NCBI RefSeq assembly: GCF_000424185.1
Contig: NZ_KE384147.1
Location: forward strand, 1-37,754
DNA from: Prevotella sp. AGR2160
Lineage (GTDB): Bacteria; Bacteroidota; Bacteroidia; Bacteroidales; Bacteroidaceae
Length of the DNA stretch: 37,754 bases
Reading direction: 5' to 3'
Part shown: piece after piece, positions 7,301 to 15,042 of the stretch
Numbering within the stretch: position 1 is the first letter of the stretch
How the letters are laid out: every line of letters starts with the position of its first letter
Position numbers and translations under genes: made by a program
The notes under the pieces: generated by a model
The model's database searches: none
What the model was told of the DNA's origin: nothing
What the model saw: only the letters and a program-made list of their open reading frames with translations

Positions 7301-7330
7301 AAAAGGAAACGTAAAGATAATATTTTTAGT

Positions 7331-8308
7331 ATGCATATATTACTAAGTACCGATAAAAATTACATCATGCCATCTGCGGTGATGATGAAATCCGTGAGTG
7401 TCAACCATCCGGATACGGAGGTGGTCTTTCATGTGCTCGTGGACTCCAGTGTGGCGGAGGAGCATCAGCGGCAACTGGAGAGCGTGCTGGTGAATCCGAA
7501 ACATCGGGTGGTGTTCCACCTCGTCGATGATCATCTCTTTGATGACTTCCCGATGGGAAATATCAAGGCGTATATCTCCAAGGCAACCTATTATCGGTTG
7601 ATCATCACGGAGGTCATCCCCGAGGATGTCGACAAGATCCTCTACCTTGACGGGGACATGATCGTACGGCATGACCTCTCTGATCTGTGGAATACGAACC
7701 TGGAGGGTTATGCTCTTGGCGCTGTCACGGACATGGCAGAGGACCAGCATGACTATCAGCGACTGGGATATGACAGAAAGTTCGGCTATTTCAATGCCGG
7801 CATGCTGCTGATCAATCTGAAATACTGGCGCGAGCATCGGTTGAAGGACCTGTTCATCAAACTGATCACGGAGGAGCCCCGGCGCATTGTGCTCCATGAC
7901 CAGGACGTGCTGAATATCACGCTCCATGAACATAAGTTGAATCTGCCGATGAGATATAACGTGCAGAACGGATTCCTGTGGTACCGGGAACATCAGCAGT
8001 TCGGCAGCCGTTCTATAGAATATGCCGATGATCTCAAAGCTGCTGTCGCCGATCCTTATATCGTACACTATACTTCGAATATCAAGCCCTGGCATAAGGA
8101 GGATTGTAATCCTTATGGTTATGAGTTCCTGAAATACTATAAGCAGACGCAGTGGCGCTATGTGCCCTTTGGTACCTGTAATAAGAGTAAACTGCGCTAT
8201 TATGCCGGACGGATCCTCCGCGGTCTCCATCTCGCAGCTCCCGCCAAGACGGAGGAGGGGATGTTTCTCACGTGGGAGGAAATAGAAAATTTGAAACATT
8301 CGTTATAG
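7331..8308 (+). CDS. Glycosyltransferase family 8
   Basis: The 325-residue protein starts MHILLSTDKNYIMPSAVMM, the usual GT8 opening. The metal-binding DGDM is at residues 107-110, with FNAGMLLINLKYWRE, HDQDVLN and the C-terminal HYTSNIKPWH blocks of retaining LgtC/RfaI-type enzymes. These transfer glucose or galactose from a UDP-sugar with retention of configuration. I set the start at ATG 7331 because the open frame upstream passes through a palindromic repeat. The next gene begins eight bases after the stop, so the two are probably one transcript. Confidence 0.92.
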   Translation: MHILLSTDKNYIMPSAVMMKSVSVNHPDTEVVFHVLVDSSVAEEHQRQLESVLVNPKHRVVFHLVDDHLFDDFPMGNIKAYISKATYYRLIITEVIPEDVDKILYLDGDMIVRHDLSDLWNTNLEGYALGAVTDMAEDQHDYQRLGYDRKFGYFNAGMLLINLKYWREHRLKDLFIKLITEEPRRIVLHDQDVLNITLHEHKLNLPMRYNVQNGFLWYREHQQFGSRSIEYADDLKAAVADPYIVHYTSNIKPWHKEDCNPYGYEFLKYYKQTQWRYVPFGTCNKSKLRYYAGRILRGLHLAAPAKTEEGMFLTWEEIENLKHSL

Positions 8309-8316
8309 GATAATTT

Positions 8317-9300
8317 ATGTCTCCCAAGATATCTATTATTGTCCCCATCTATCGTGCAGAGAAGACGCTCCGTCGCTGTGTGGACTCACTGCTCCAGCAA
8401 GACCTGGAAGACTTTGAGGTGGTCCTCGTTGATGACGGGTCGCCGGATAGGTGCGGAGAGATCTGCGATGACTATGCGCAGAAAGACCGGCGCGTGAAGG
8501 TTATCCATCAGGAGAACGGAGGGGTCGCTGCCGCCCGACAGGCGGGAATCGATGCCGCACAGGGGGAGTATACCATCCATGCCGATCCTGACGACTGGGT
8601 GGATCCGGGAATGCTCTCCGCCCTCTACCGTAAGGCAGAGGAGGAAAATACCGATATGGTGATCTGTGACTACTGGCTGAATACCTATCAGGGCCAGAAG
8701 CGGGTGACGCAACGACCGTCCTCCTTGGATCATTTCATGGTGATCAGGGATCTGTTCGGACCGCTCATGGGATCTACATGTAATAAGTTGGTCAGAAGGG
8801 CGTGTTATGAGCGGTATGGTGTGAGGTTCCCCGAGGACATCAGCTACTGTGAGGATCTGTATGTCAGTGTGGCCCTGCTCAGAAATCCCTTACGGGTGGC
8901 CTATCTCCCCGAGGCTTTCTATCATTATGAGCGTCCGTTGAATACACATTCCCTCTCACGAAATTATACGGATAAGAGCTATAGACAGGATCTTCGGTTG
9001 AATGCCCTCTTCCATGATCTCTTGAAAGATACCCCCGTGGGCTCCTTCGTGGATGAGAAGAGGCAGTATGATACGTTGGCTAACGCCTTCTTCAATGGTT
9101 ATGGCTATTTCTCCGCCAGCGTTTTCCGTCACACTTTCTCTTCTTCTCTCCCATTGGTATGGCGCAGTTGCCATCCGCTCCCGGAGCGGATCCTCCTGTC
9201 GCTGTCCTGTCTGGGTGCCTATCCCGTGGCCCGTGGCTTTGTGGAGCTGGCGATGAAAGTAAAACACATGATAGCAAGAAGTTCGAAATCAAGCAATTAA
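8317..9300 (+). CDS. Glycosyltransferase family 2
   Basis: The 327-residue protein has the classic GT2 opening ISIIVPIYRAEKTLRRCVDS, the VDDGSPDRCGEICDDYA block and ENGGVAAARQAGIDAAQGEY. The metal-binding site reads DPDD (residues 90-93) where DSDD is the commonest form. The C-terminal half has the SYCEDLYVSVALL block found in EpsH/EpsJ-like transferases. A basic tail, MKVKHMIARSSKSSN, may lie on the membrane. It follows the GT8 gene by eight bases and precedes the polymerase gene by four, so it is part of a tight operon. Confidence 0.92.
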   Translation: MSPKISIIVPIYRAEKTLRRCVDSLLQQDLEDFEVVLVDDGSPDRCGEICDDYAQKDRRVKVIHQENGGVAAARQAGIDAAQGEYTIHADPDDWVDPGMLSALYRKAEEENTDMVICDYWLNTYQGQKRVTQRPSSLDHFMVIRDLFGPLMGSTCNKLVRRACYERYGVRFPEDISYCEDLYVSVALLRNPLRVAYLPEAFYHYERPLNTHSLSRNYTDKSYRQDLRLNALFHDLLKDTPVGSFVDEKRQYDTLANAFFNGYGYFSASVFRHTFSSSLPLVWRSCHPLPERILLSLSCLGAYPVARGFVELAMKVKHMIARSSKSSN

Positions 9301-9304
9301 GTTT

Positions 9305-10387
9305 ATGTTTGTAGTCATCCTATTTATCACATTTTATCTGGCATGTGTCTGGATGATCAATCAGAAATACCGATATCAGCAGCGGTTTCTGATTGTGGTC
9401 CTGGGCGTGCTGACCCTGCTCATCGGATTCCGAGATAACTGGCCGGATGAGTTGCCTTATGTCCTGGCGTTCCAGATGGCTCCTTATCCCTGGGATTTCT
9501 TCAGAACGGCGACACCGGATATCGGTTATGCGGAGACGGGATATTTCTTCCTGGCGTCCGTGGTTAAGATGATCTATAACAGCAGCCGGTTCTATCTCCT
9601 CGTGATGGGTGGATTGTCGATGTGGCTGCTCTATAAGAACCTGGACAAATACTGTCTTGTGCCCGTGATCGGCCTCTGCGACTATGTCGCCCGATTCCTC
9701 TTGAACCGTGACTTCACGCAGATGCGCTCGTCACTGGCTATCCTCATCCTGATCTATGCCCTGATCTTCATCCAGAAACGGAAGATCGTCCCTTATATGT
9801 TGCTGGTGTTGCTGGCCTATCAGTTCCATCACCTCTCCTTACTTGGTGTTCCGCTCTATTTCTTCGCTATTTATAAGATACCGAAGAAATATATTGTTTT
9901 AGGATTGATTCTTGCCGTGATTGGATCTCAATACTTGTCAGAGTCGATCGCCGCTACCGTGGAGTCGTATAGTTCTGATTTCCAGTATACCACATACGTG
10001 GAGGGCGGATATGAAGAGGGAAAAGGTTTGGCAAACCCGATGGTATGGTTCCAGATCGGCATCCTTGCCCTGTTTGCTTTCTATGAGCATCCGCTGGCAG
10101 AGAAATATGACCATTATTATCTCTTTCGTAATACCTATTTCTATTCCACGCTGATTCTGATCTTCTTCAGTCAGTATACCGCCTTGTCCGGACGTACCTC
10201 TACGGTCTATGCTACGGTGGAGATGTTCATGCTGCCCATGATCTTAGGTGCCTTGCCGAAGAAGTTACGGTCCCTCTTCCTGCTGGGATTGGGCTTGGTA
10301 TTCCTCGTATTCTTCTATACGAAGTATAACGATTCCATGTCAATGATCAAGGCCGGACAGCAGCAAATGATACAGGTCACACAATAA
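9305..10387 (+). CDS. EpsG-family polysaccharide polymerase (Wzy-like)
   Basis: The 360-residue product is very hydrophobic, with about nine or ten membrane segments. The block FLLNRDFTQMRSSLAILILIYAL matches, in parts, the Arg-Asp-phenylalanine-Gln-Met-Arg signature of EpsG/Wzy-type membrane proteins. These join lipid-linked repeat units into a chain at the periplasmic face of the inner membrane. An acidic periplasmic loop is expected around YPWDFFRTATPDIGYAETGY. It is the only polymerase candidate in the window. I see no Wzx flippase or initiating phosphoglycosyltransferase, so those must lie elsewhere. Confidence 0.82.
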   Translation: MFVVILFITFYLACVWMINQKYRYQQRFLIVVLGVLTLLIGFRDNWPDELPYVLAFQMAPYPWDFFRTATPDIGYAETGYFFLASVVKMIYNSSRFYLLVMGGLSMWLLYKNLDKYCLVPVIGLCDYVARFLLNRDFTQMRSSLAILILIYALIFIQKRKIVPYMLLVLLAYQFHHLSLLGVPLYFFAIYKIPKKYIVLGLILAVIGSQYLSESIAATVESYSSDFQYTTYVEGGYEEGKGLANPMVWFQIGILALFAFYEHPLAEKYDHYYLFRNTYFYSTLILIFFSQYTALSGRTSTVYATVEMFMLPMILGALPKKLRSLFLLGLGLVFLVFFYTKYNDSMSMIKAGQQQMIQVTQ

Positions 10388-10398
10388 TTCTACGATAT

Positions 10399-11145
10399 AT
10401 GATTCCAAAGGTCATCCATTACTGTTGGTTCGGTGGTAACCCACTGCCGAAATCCGCACTGAAATGTATCGAGAGTTGGAAAAAGTTCCTGCCGGATTAT
10501 GAGATCAAGGAATGGAACGAGAGCAACTTCGATGTCAATATGATCCCGTACACCCAACAGGCTTACGAAGCAAAGAAGTATGCCTATGTCAGTGACTATG
10601 CCCGCTTCTGGATCCTCCATCAATACGGCGGACTGTATTTTGATACGGATGTGGAACTCATCCGGCCCATCGATGATATCATTGAACGGGGAAACTTCAT
10701 GGGATTGCAATCGGATCCAAAAATTGACGATGCCTCAAGCATCGTCAATAACGGAGTAAACCCAGGCCTCGGCCTGGGCGTTGCCCCAGGCCTCGGCCTG
10801 CTGAAGAAAATGTTGGATATGTATGAGCAATTGGATTTTAATGAGGAAAGTAGGAAAAATCCTCCTGTCACCATTGTGGAATATACTACAGAAGCTTTTC
10901 TCAAGGAAGGCTTAAAGCCTGTTTCTGGTATTCAATATGTTGCCGATTGTTATGTCTATCCTAAGGAATATTTTAATCCGATAGAGCATGTCAACCAGTT
11001 AAATATAACGCCAAATACCAGATCCATTCATCATTTTGCTGGATCATGGTTAGGATGGAAGGATAAGATGAAAAAGAGAATCGCAATGATCCTGGGTCCG
11101 CACATCTTCGGGTTTTTAATAAAGTTAAGAGATCACAGAAGATAG
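10399..11145 (+). CDS. Glycosyltransferase family 32 (Gly_transf_sug, DXD type)
   Basis: The 248-residue protein opens IPKVIHYCWFGGNPLPKSA and has the DXD motif in YFDTDVE (residues 80-86), as in OCH1/capsular GT32 enzymes. It carries the family's NPGLGLG...PGLGLL loop, here written with a 16-base exact direct repeat (10761-10776 and 10785-10800, period 24, in frame). After about 10800 the DNA becomes clearly AT-richer than the first half, and the last 60 bases return toward the local average. This could mark an exchange of the acceptor-specificity half. The C-terminus SIHHFAGSWLGWKDKMKKRI is typical, so the protein appears intact. Confidence 0.9.
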   Translation: MIPKVIHYCWFGGNPLPKSALKCIESWKKFLPDYEIKEWNESNFDVNMIPYTQQAYEAKKYAYVSDYARFWILHQYGGLYFDTDVELIRPIDDIIERGNFMGLQSDPKIDDASSIVNNGVNPGLGLGVAPGLGLLKKMLDMYEQLDFNEESRKNPPVTIVEYTTEAFLKEGLKPVSGIQYVADCYVYPKEYFNPIEHVNQLNITPNTRSIHHFAGSWLGWKDKMKKRIAMILGPHIFGFLIKLRDHRR

Positions 11146-11189
11146 TTCTTTTTAGAATCTTAAGAGATCTTTAAAACAAGTTTATTAAT

Positions 11190-12342
11190 ATGTATATATT
11201 ACGGATATTATCGAAAATTTTCAACCGGCTCCATCTGCCGAAAGGGGTGCTGAGGATGGTGTTTGGGGCGCTGTATGACCAGGTGATTGCTGTCGGAGAG
11301 GAACCTTTGAGGCTGGCGGACGAGCAGGATGAAGATCTCGCGCCGCTGCTGAAACAACTACCTCCCCCCCCCCAGAAGGCTGTATGGTAACAGTCTGGGT
11401 AACAATGAGATAACGGATGAGTATGACCTACAGATCATCATTCCGGTGTATAAGGTAGAGGAGTATATCGAAGCCTGTATGGAATCGGTGATTAGGCAGA
11501 AGACGAAATATAAATTCCTTGTTGTCGTGGTCAATGACGGATCACCGGACCGCTCGCGGGATATCCTCCGGAAGTATGAGGCGTTGGATAATGTAGTGAT
11601 CATTGACCAGGAGAACAGAGGACTTAGTGGGGCACGGAATACGGGACTCGAGAAGATCAGAGCCAAGTATGTCACGTTTGTCGACTCCGATGATGAACTG
11701 CTTCCGGGAGCTGTGGAGGCGTGGATGGATACGGCCTACAAATATGACGCGGATATCGTGGAAGGAGGATATGATATCTTTTCTCACCATTTCACTAGAC
11801 CGGGAAAGAGATATAAAGAGGCGGTCTCTGACCATTGGCTGGGTATACTTTCGGGTTATGGCTGCATGAAGGTTTACCGCAGTACGATGTTTCGACATCT
11901 TCATTTCCCAGAAGGTTACTGGTTTGAGGATACGCTGATGTGCTTTATCCTCTATCCGTTGGCGAAGAAGGTCGCTACTATTCCACAGAGTGTTTATCGT
12001 TACCGGTCGAATCCTTTTGGGATCAGCAATACGATGAGTGGTAATCCGAAATGTATTGACTCTATACTGATCACGATACAGCTGTTGGAGGATACTCTAA
12101 AACTCTGTCTTCCTATTGATGCCCAGCGTTATGATATGTTCCTGTCGCAGACGGTGATGAACTTCAAGCGGATCTCTACGCTCCATAACGAGGAGGTCAA
12201 TCGGCACTTGTTCGCTATCCACTGCCGACTGAGAGACCAGTACTTCGGGGAGTGGAGAACATCGGGAGGCCTGAAGAATATCGAGAAGGATCTGCAGGAG
12301 CATAACTACGGACGGTTCCGGGTGGATGCCGTATGCTGTTAG
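11190..12342 (+). CDS. Glycosyltransferase family 2 with N-terminal extension, frameshifted at a C10 run, probably phase-variable
   Basis: The frame from ATG 11190 runs through an acidic extension (LADEQDEDLAPLLKQL), a poly-Pro stretch and stops at 11388-11390 after ten C residues (11364-11373). The GT2 domain continues in another frame: DLQIIIPVYKVEEYIEACM, VVVNDGSPDRSRDILRKY, the DSDDELLPG metal site and WFEDTLMCFILYPLAKK, ending at 12342. With nine C residues the whole reads as one 383-residue protein, joining LPPPP to RRLYGNSLGNNEITDEYDL. In the present state the transferase domain has no good start of its own; the first ATG in its frame (11446) lies inside the first beta strand and would lose the IIIP core. 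It is therefore probably off. Confidence 0.85.
11364..11373 (+). repeat. C10 homopolymer in the GT2 gene
   Basis: Ten C residues encode part of a Pro run between the N-terminal extension and the catalytic domain, a linker that would tolerate extra codons. Nine or twelve C residues would restore the frame; ten does not. Confidence 0.85.
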
Positions 12343-12589
12343 GCCCAACGAAAATATTATTGTTGTTTCCTTGTTTGTTTTTTGTTGGGGGATAAAATAG
12401 AAAAATGTTGGCGGAGATGTGTCTCACAAAAACATTAAAAATAATGTTTGTACCGTGGCAGAGTTGGTTTAGAAGAAAACCGATAAAAACAAGATAAAAA
12501 CAATTCTTCGCAAATGGAGATCGGAAATTTGAAAATAGATAATGGCTACGCCAAGATTCATTCAAATCATACAAATCATTCAAAGCGGA

Positions 12590-12690
12590 GCGGTAATCCT
12601 TTAAAATCCTTTTGATCTCTTGCCGTTAGGCATAGTTTTATACTACCCGTTTGCGTGGGAGAGATTTCAAGGATCTGGAAGGATTTTTAA
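12590..12690. repeat. Palindromic module, second head-to-head copy
   Basis: The order is the same as at 6985-7085: a left arm with TGATCTCTTGCCGTTAGGCA, a centre TAGTTTTATACTA, then a right arm with GGGAGAGATTTCAAGGATC. The arms are homologous modules facing each other. Confidence 0.7.
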
Positions 12691-12829
12691 GATTTGGTTT
12701 TTATTTGGTTTTCTTGGTTTTCTTCTTAGCAAAGAACCGGAAGGCGCAAAATAAAACTAGTCTGCCAAAATGTTCTTATTGGGCTCCAACAAAAGAAAGC
12801 ACAAAGAAATAACAAGGTCCCGGTTATTT

Positions 12830-12883
12830 CGGAACATGATAAATCATGTCCCTACGACGGAACATGATAAATCATGTCCCTAC
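12830..12883. repeat. Tandem pair of AACATGAT dyads
   Basis: Two copies of the AACATGATAAATCATGT dyad (12830-12855 and 12858-12883) are separated by two bases and lie 20 bases before the next glycosyltransferase gene. They are identical over at least 24 bases each. Other copies lie at 1870, 7230, 15716, 19311, 29842 and 30480. Confidence 0.85.
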
Positions 12884-12902
12884 GGAATAAAATATTTGAA
12901 AT

Positions 12903-13739
12903 ATGACAGATAAGAAATTTTCGGTCGCCATGTCGATCTATAAGAATGACGACCCACAGTATCTCAGGGATGCCCTGAAGTCGATTATTGTTGACCAGAC
13001 GTTGAGGCCGGCGGAGGTGGTGATTATCGGTGACGGCCCTGTGCCTGATGCCCTCTCCAAGGCCGTGGAGGATATGGTCGAGGTAGGAAAAAAGGTTGGT
13101 GTCGACGTGCGGTTCCTGCCGCAGGATCATAACCGCGGCCTCGGTGCTGCACTCGGTATTGCCTGTGAGAATTGTAAATATGACTATATCGCCCGTATGG
13201 ACAGTGACGACCTCAGTCTACCGATCCGTTTCGAACGGCAGATGGCCTGTTTCGATGAGGATCCGCAACTGAGTGTGGTCGGCGGCATGATCACGGAGTT
13301 TGTCGGTGACCCGTCGAATATCGTGGACCGGCGCTTGCTGCCCCTCGACAACGAAGGGATCTGGAAGATGATGCAGACACGCTGTGGCGTGAACCATGTC
13401 ACGGTGATCATCAAGAAGAGTGACCTCATGAAGGCGGGCAACTATAACGGTACATATCGTCAGGAGGACTTCTATCTCTGGGCCCGTATGATGAAAGTAG
13501 GATGTAAGTTCCGGAACATTCCGGACGTTGTCGTCAATGTTCGTAGTGGCGCTGACCAGTTTGCCCGTCGTGGTGGACTGAAATATTTCAGACAGCACAT
13601 GATGGTATTCAAATACATGTATCATGAGGGGCTGATCTCCCTTCCTGTATTATGGAAGAACTATTGCCTGCGCTTTGCCCAGGTGGCATTCCCGACGCAG
13701 TTGCGTACCTGGGTGTATCAGCATATTCTGCGGTCATGA
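12903..13739 (+). CDS. Glycosyltransferase family 2 (AmsE/EpsE-like)
   Basis: The 278-residue protein has FSVAMSIYKNDDPQYLRDAL, the VVIIGDGPVPDAL block, NRGLGAALG and DSDD at residues 100-103. The pair NHVTVIIKKSD and QEDFYLWARMM is typical of AmsE-like transferases, which add galactose or similar sugars during exopolysaccharide assembly. The stop TGA overlaps the next gene's ATG (ATGA, 13736-13739), so the two are coupled. Codon use is like the conserved genes downstream, with no sign of damage. Confidence 0.92.
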   Translation: MTDKKFSVAMSIYKNDDPQYLRDALKSIIVDQTLRPAEVVIIGDGPVPDALSKAVEDMVEVGKKVGVDVRFLPQDHNRGLGAALGIACENCKYDYIARMDSDDLSLPIRFERQMACFDEDPQLSVVGGMITEFVGDPSNIVDRRLLPLDNEGIWKMMQTRCGVNHVTVIIKKSDLMKAGNYNGTYRQEDFYLWARMMKVGCKFRNIPDVVVNVRSGADQFARRGGLKYFRQHMMVFKYMYHEGLISLPVLWKNYCLRFAQVAFPTQLRTWVYQHILRS

Positions 13740-14788
13740 GGATAGCTTTTATTATCTCGCACCTCGGTCAGACGGGCGTGAATGTCGTCGTGAGGGACCT
13801 CGTGATGGTGTTCACGGAGCATGGTGACGAGTGTTGCGTGTTCTGGCTGAAAGAGTGCGGGAAAGCGATGAGCTACGGGTGCCAGACCGAACGGCTCGTC
13901 GACGGGGAACAGCTCCGGGGCTTCGATGTCGTGCATGCCCATGGCCTCGGGCCGATGCTATGGGTGTGGCGGCACGGGACGCCGGAGCATGCGCTGCGGG
14001 TGACGACACTCCACTGTTACTGTTTCCAGGATTTTACGGATCTCTACGGACGTGTGAAAGGGACGGTGATGGGACTGCTGTTCCTGTTCCTCGCCCGGAA
14101 GTTCGACCGCATCGTGTGTCTGTCGAAGGATATGATGAGTTACTACCGGCGGTGGCTGCCGATGCGACGGCTGTCGTTTGTTTACAACACGCGGATCCTG
14201 CCTGATTCTGACGACCCCGTATGGACGGCGGATGAGGTTGTGGAGCGGGTGAGAACGTTCCGTGGTTCGTCGACGCTGATCGGGATGAACGGGGTGCTGA
14301 TCTTCCGCAAGGGTGTGGACCTGATGATCGGGGCACTGCGGGAGCTCGTGGCCGGGGGACATGACGTGAGACTCGTGCTCGCCGGGGACGGAAAGGAACG
14401 GGGGACATTCGAGGCGATGGTCCGGGACGCCGGGCTCGAGGAGCGCGTGCTGTTCCTCGGGATGGTGAAGGATGCCTGGCGGCTGTTGCCGGAATATGAC
14501 ATCTTCGCGCTGCCGTCACGGTCGGAGGGTTTCCCGCTGGCGCTGCTTGAGGCGGCAGTGATAGGGAAGAAAACTGTGGTGAGTGATCTGCCGATCGTGA
14601 GAGAGTGTTTCCACGACCACATGGATGTGGAGATGTTCACTCTTGCTGATGGGGTTAATGGTTTGAAATCAGCTCTGCTAAGGACTGTTCAGAATGAGTA
14701 TCTTGGGGAAGAGCTTCATCGGACGTTTGTGAAGAATTACGCTTGTGAGGTATTCTACGAAAGATATAAATCGATATATCATTTATAA
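13736..14788 (+). CDS. Glycosyltransferase family 4
   Basis: The 350-residue protein has a GT-B fold. The N-terminal domain begins MRIAFIISHLGQTGVNVVVRD in parts, with VVHAHGLGP and TTLHCYCFQ. The C-terminal domain has LIGMNGVLIFRKGVDLMIGA, LVLAGDGKERG and the donor-binding EX7E motif at Glu264 and Glu272 (SRSEGFPLALLE). These are retaining transferases such as EpsD or CapM. I chose ATG 13736 rather than the upstream start at 13652 because it overlaps the previous stop and matches the family N-terminus. The TAA stop (14786-14788) is the first TAA of a palindromic repeat, so the last residues may have been altered when the repeat inserted. Confidence 0.92.
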   Translation: MRIAFIISHLGQTGVNVVVRDLVMVFTEHGDECCVFWLKECGKAMSYGCQTERLVDGEQLRGFDVVHAHGLGPMLWVWRHGTPEHALRVTTLHCYCFQDFTDLYGRVKGTVMGLLFLFLARKFDRIVCLSKDMMSYYRRWLPMRRLSFVYNTRILPDSDDPVWTADEVVERVRTFRGSSTLIGMNGVLIFRKGVDLMIGALRELVAGGHDVRLVLAGDGKERGTFEAMVRDAGLEERVLFLGMVKDAWRLLPEYDIFALPSRSEGFPLALLEAAVIGKKTVVSDLPIVRECFHDHMDVEMFTLADGVNGLKSALLRTVQNEYLGEELHRTFVKNYACEVFYERYKSIYHL

Positions 14789-14904
14789 ACTACCCGCTGC
14801 GCGGGAGAGATTTGAAGGATTTTGAAGGATTTTGATGATCTGAATATTGATCTTTATAAATCCTTTTAGATCCTTGAAATCTCTTGCCGTAAGGCATAGT
14901 TTAA
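14786..14904. repeat. Palindromic module, tail-to-tail copy, 119 bp
   Basis: TAAACTA at the start and TAGTTTA at the end frame two inverted modules: GAGAGATTTGAAGGATTTTG going in from the left and AAATCCTTTTAGATCCTTG from the right. Compared with 6985-7085 and 12590-12690, the two modules face the opposite way. The first three bases serve as the stop codon of the GT4 gene. Confidence 0.75.
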
Positions 14905-14984
14905 AAATAAATACTGTTATCTCTGAGGCATCGTAAAAAATAGATATCTTTTGTTGGGAGGTGTCATTGAAAAATAGAAATATC

Positions 14985-15016
14985 TTTCGGATATACAATT
15001 TTTTTCTGTACCTTTG
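14985..15016 (+). promoter_or_regulatory. Promoter for the 15043-19172 genes
   Basis: TACCTTTG at 15009-15016 matches the -7 consensus. TTTC at 14985-14988, 20 bases upstream, is one base from the -33 consensus. The start would be near 15022, about 20 bases before the next gene. Confidence 0.6.
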
Positions 15017-15042
15017 CACCAAAGTTTTAATTTAGAATATAC

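Larger units (their letters stand above)
6803..7330. other. Intergenic repeats between acyltransferase 2 and the GT8 gene
   Basis: No gene is seen. 6820-6860 contains short complementary runs (CCCCCGTCCCCGGGGG). 6942-7110 holds a palindromic module, and 7188-7300 a nested palindrome (both listed separately). The frame open upstream of 7331 runs through the palindrome and is not a plausible N-terminus. Confidence 0.7.
12343..12902. other. Intergenic stretch of 560 bases with repeats
   Basis: No gene is seen. 12344-12354 pairs with 12379-12389 (CCCAACG with CGTTGGG-like arms through T-rich DNA) and could end the preceding transcript. 12508-12545 is another TTCGCAAATG-type remnant. 12590-12690 is the second head-to-head palindromic module. 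12830-12883 holds two tandem AACATGAT dyads. No convincing -33/-7 pair was found before 12903. Confidence 0.65.

Noticed and set aside
7172..7330. Upstream in-frame start for the GT8 protein
   Set aside because: The extra 53 residues would be encoded by a nested palindromic repeat. The family N-terminus begins at 7331.
10761..10800. In-frame 16-base repeat in the GT32 gene as a possible switch
   Set aside because: The encoded PGLGLG...PGLGL loop is normal for this family and the period is a whole number of codons, so it would not switch the gene off.
2614..11373. The three frameshifts as true pseudogenes
   Set aside because: Each gene is otherwise open over its full length with conserved motifs and a single break, always at the G/C run. 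Decayed genes would be expected to carry other damage. Assembly error remains possible and is stated in the findings.
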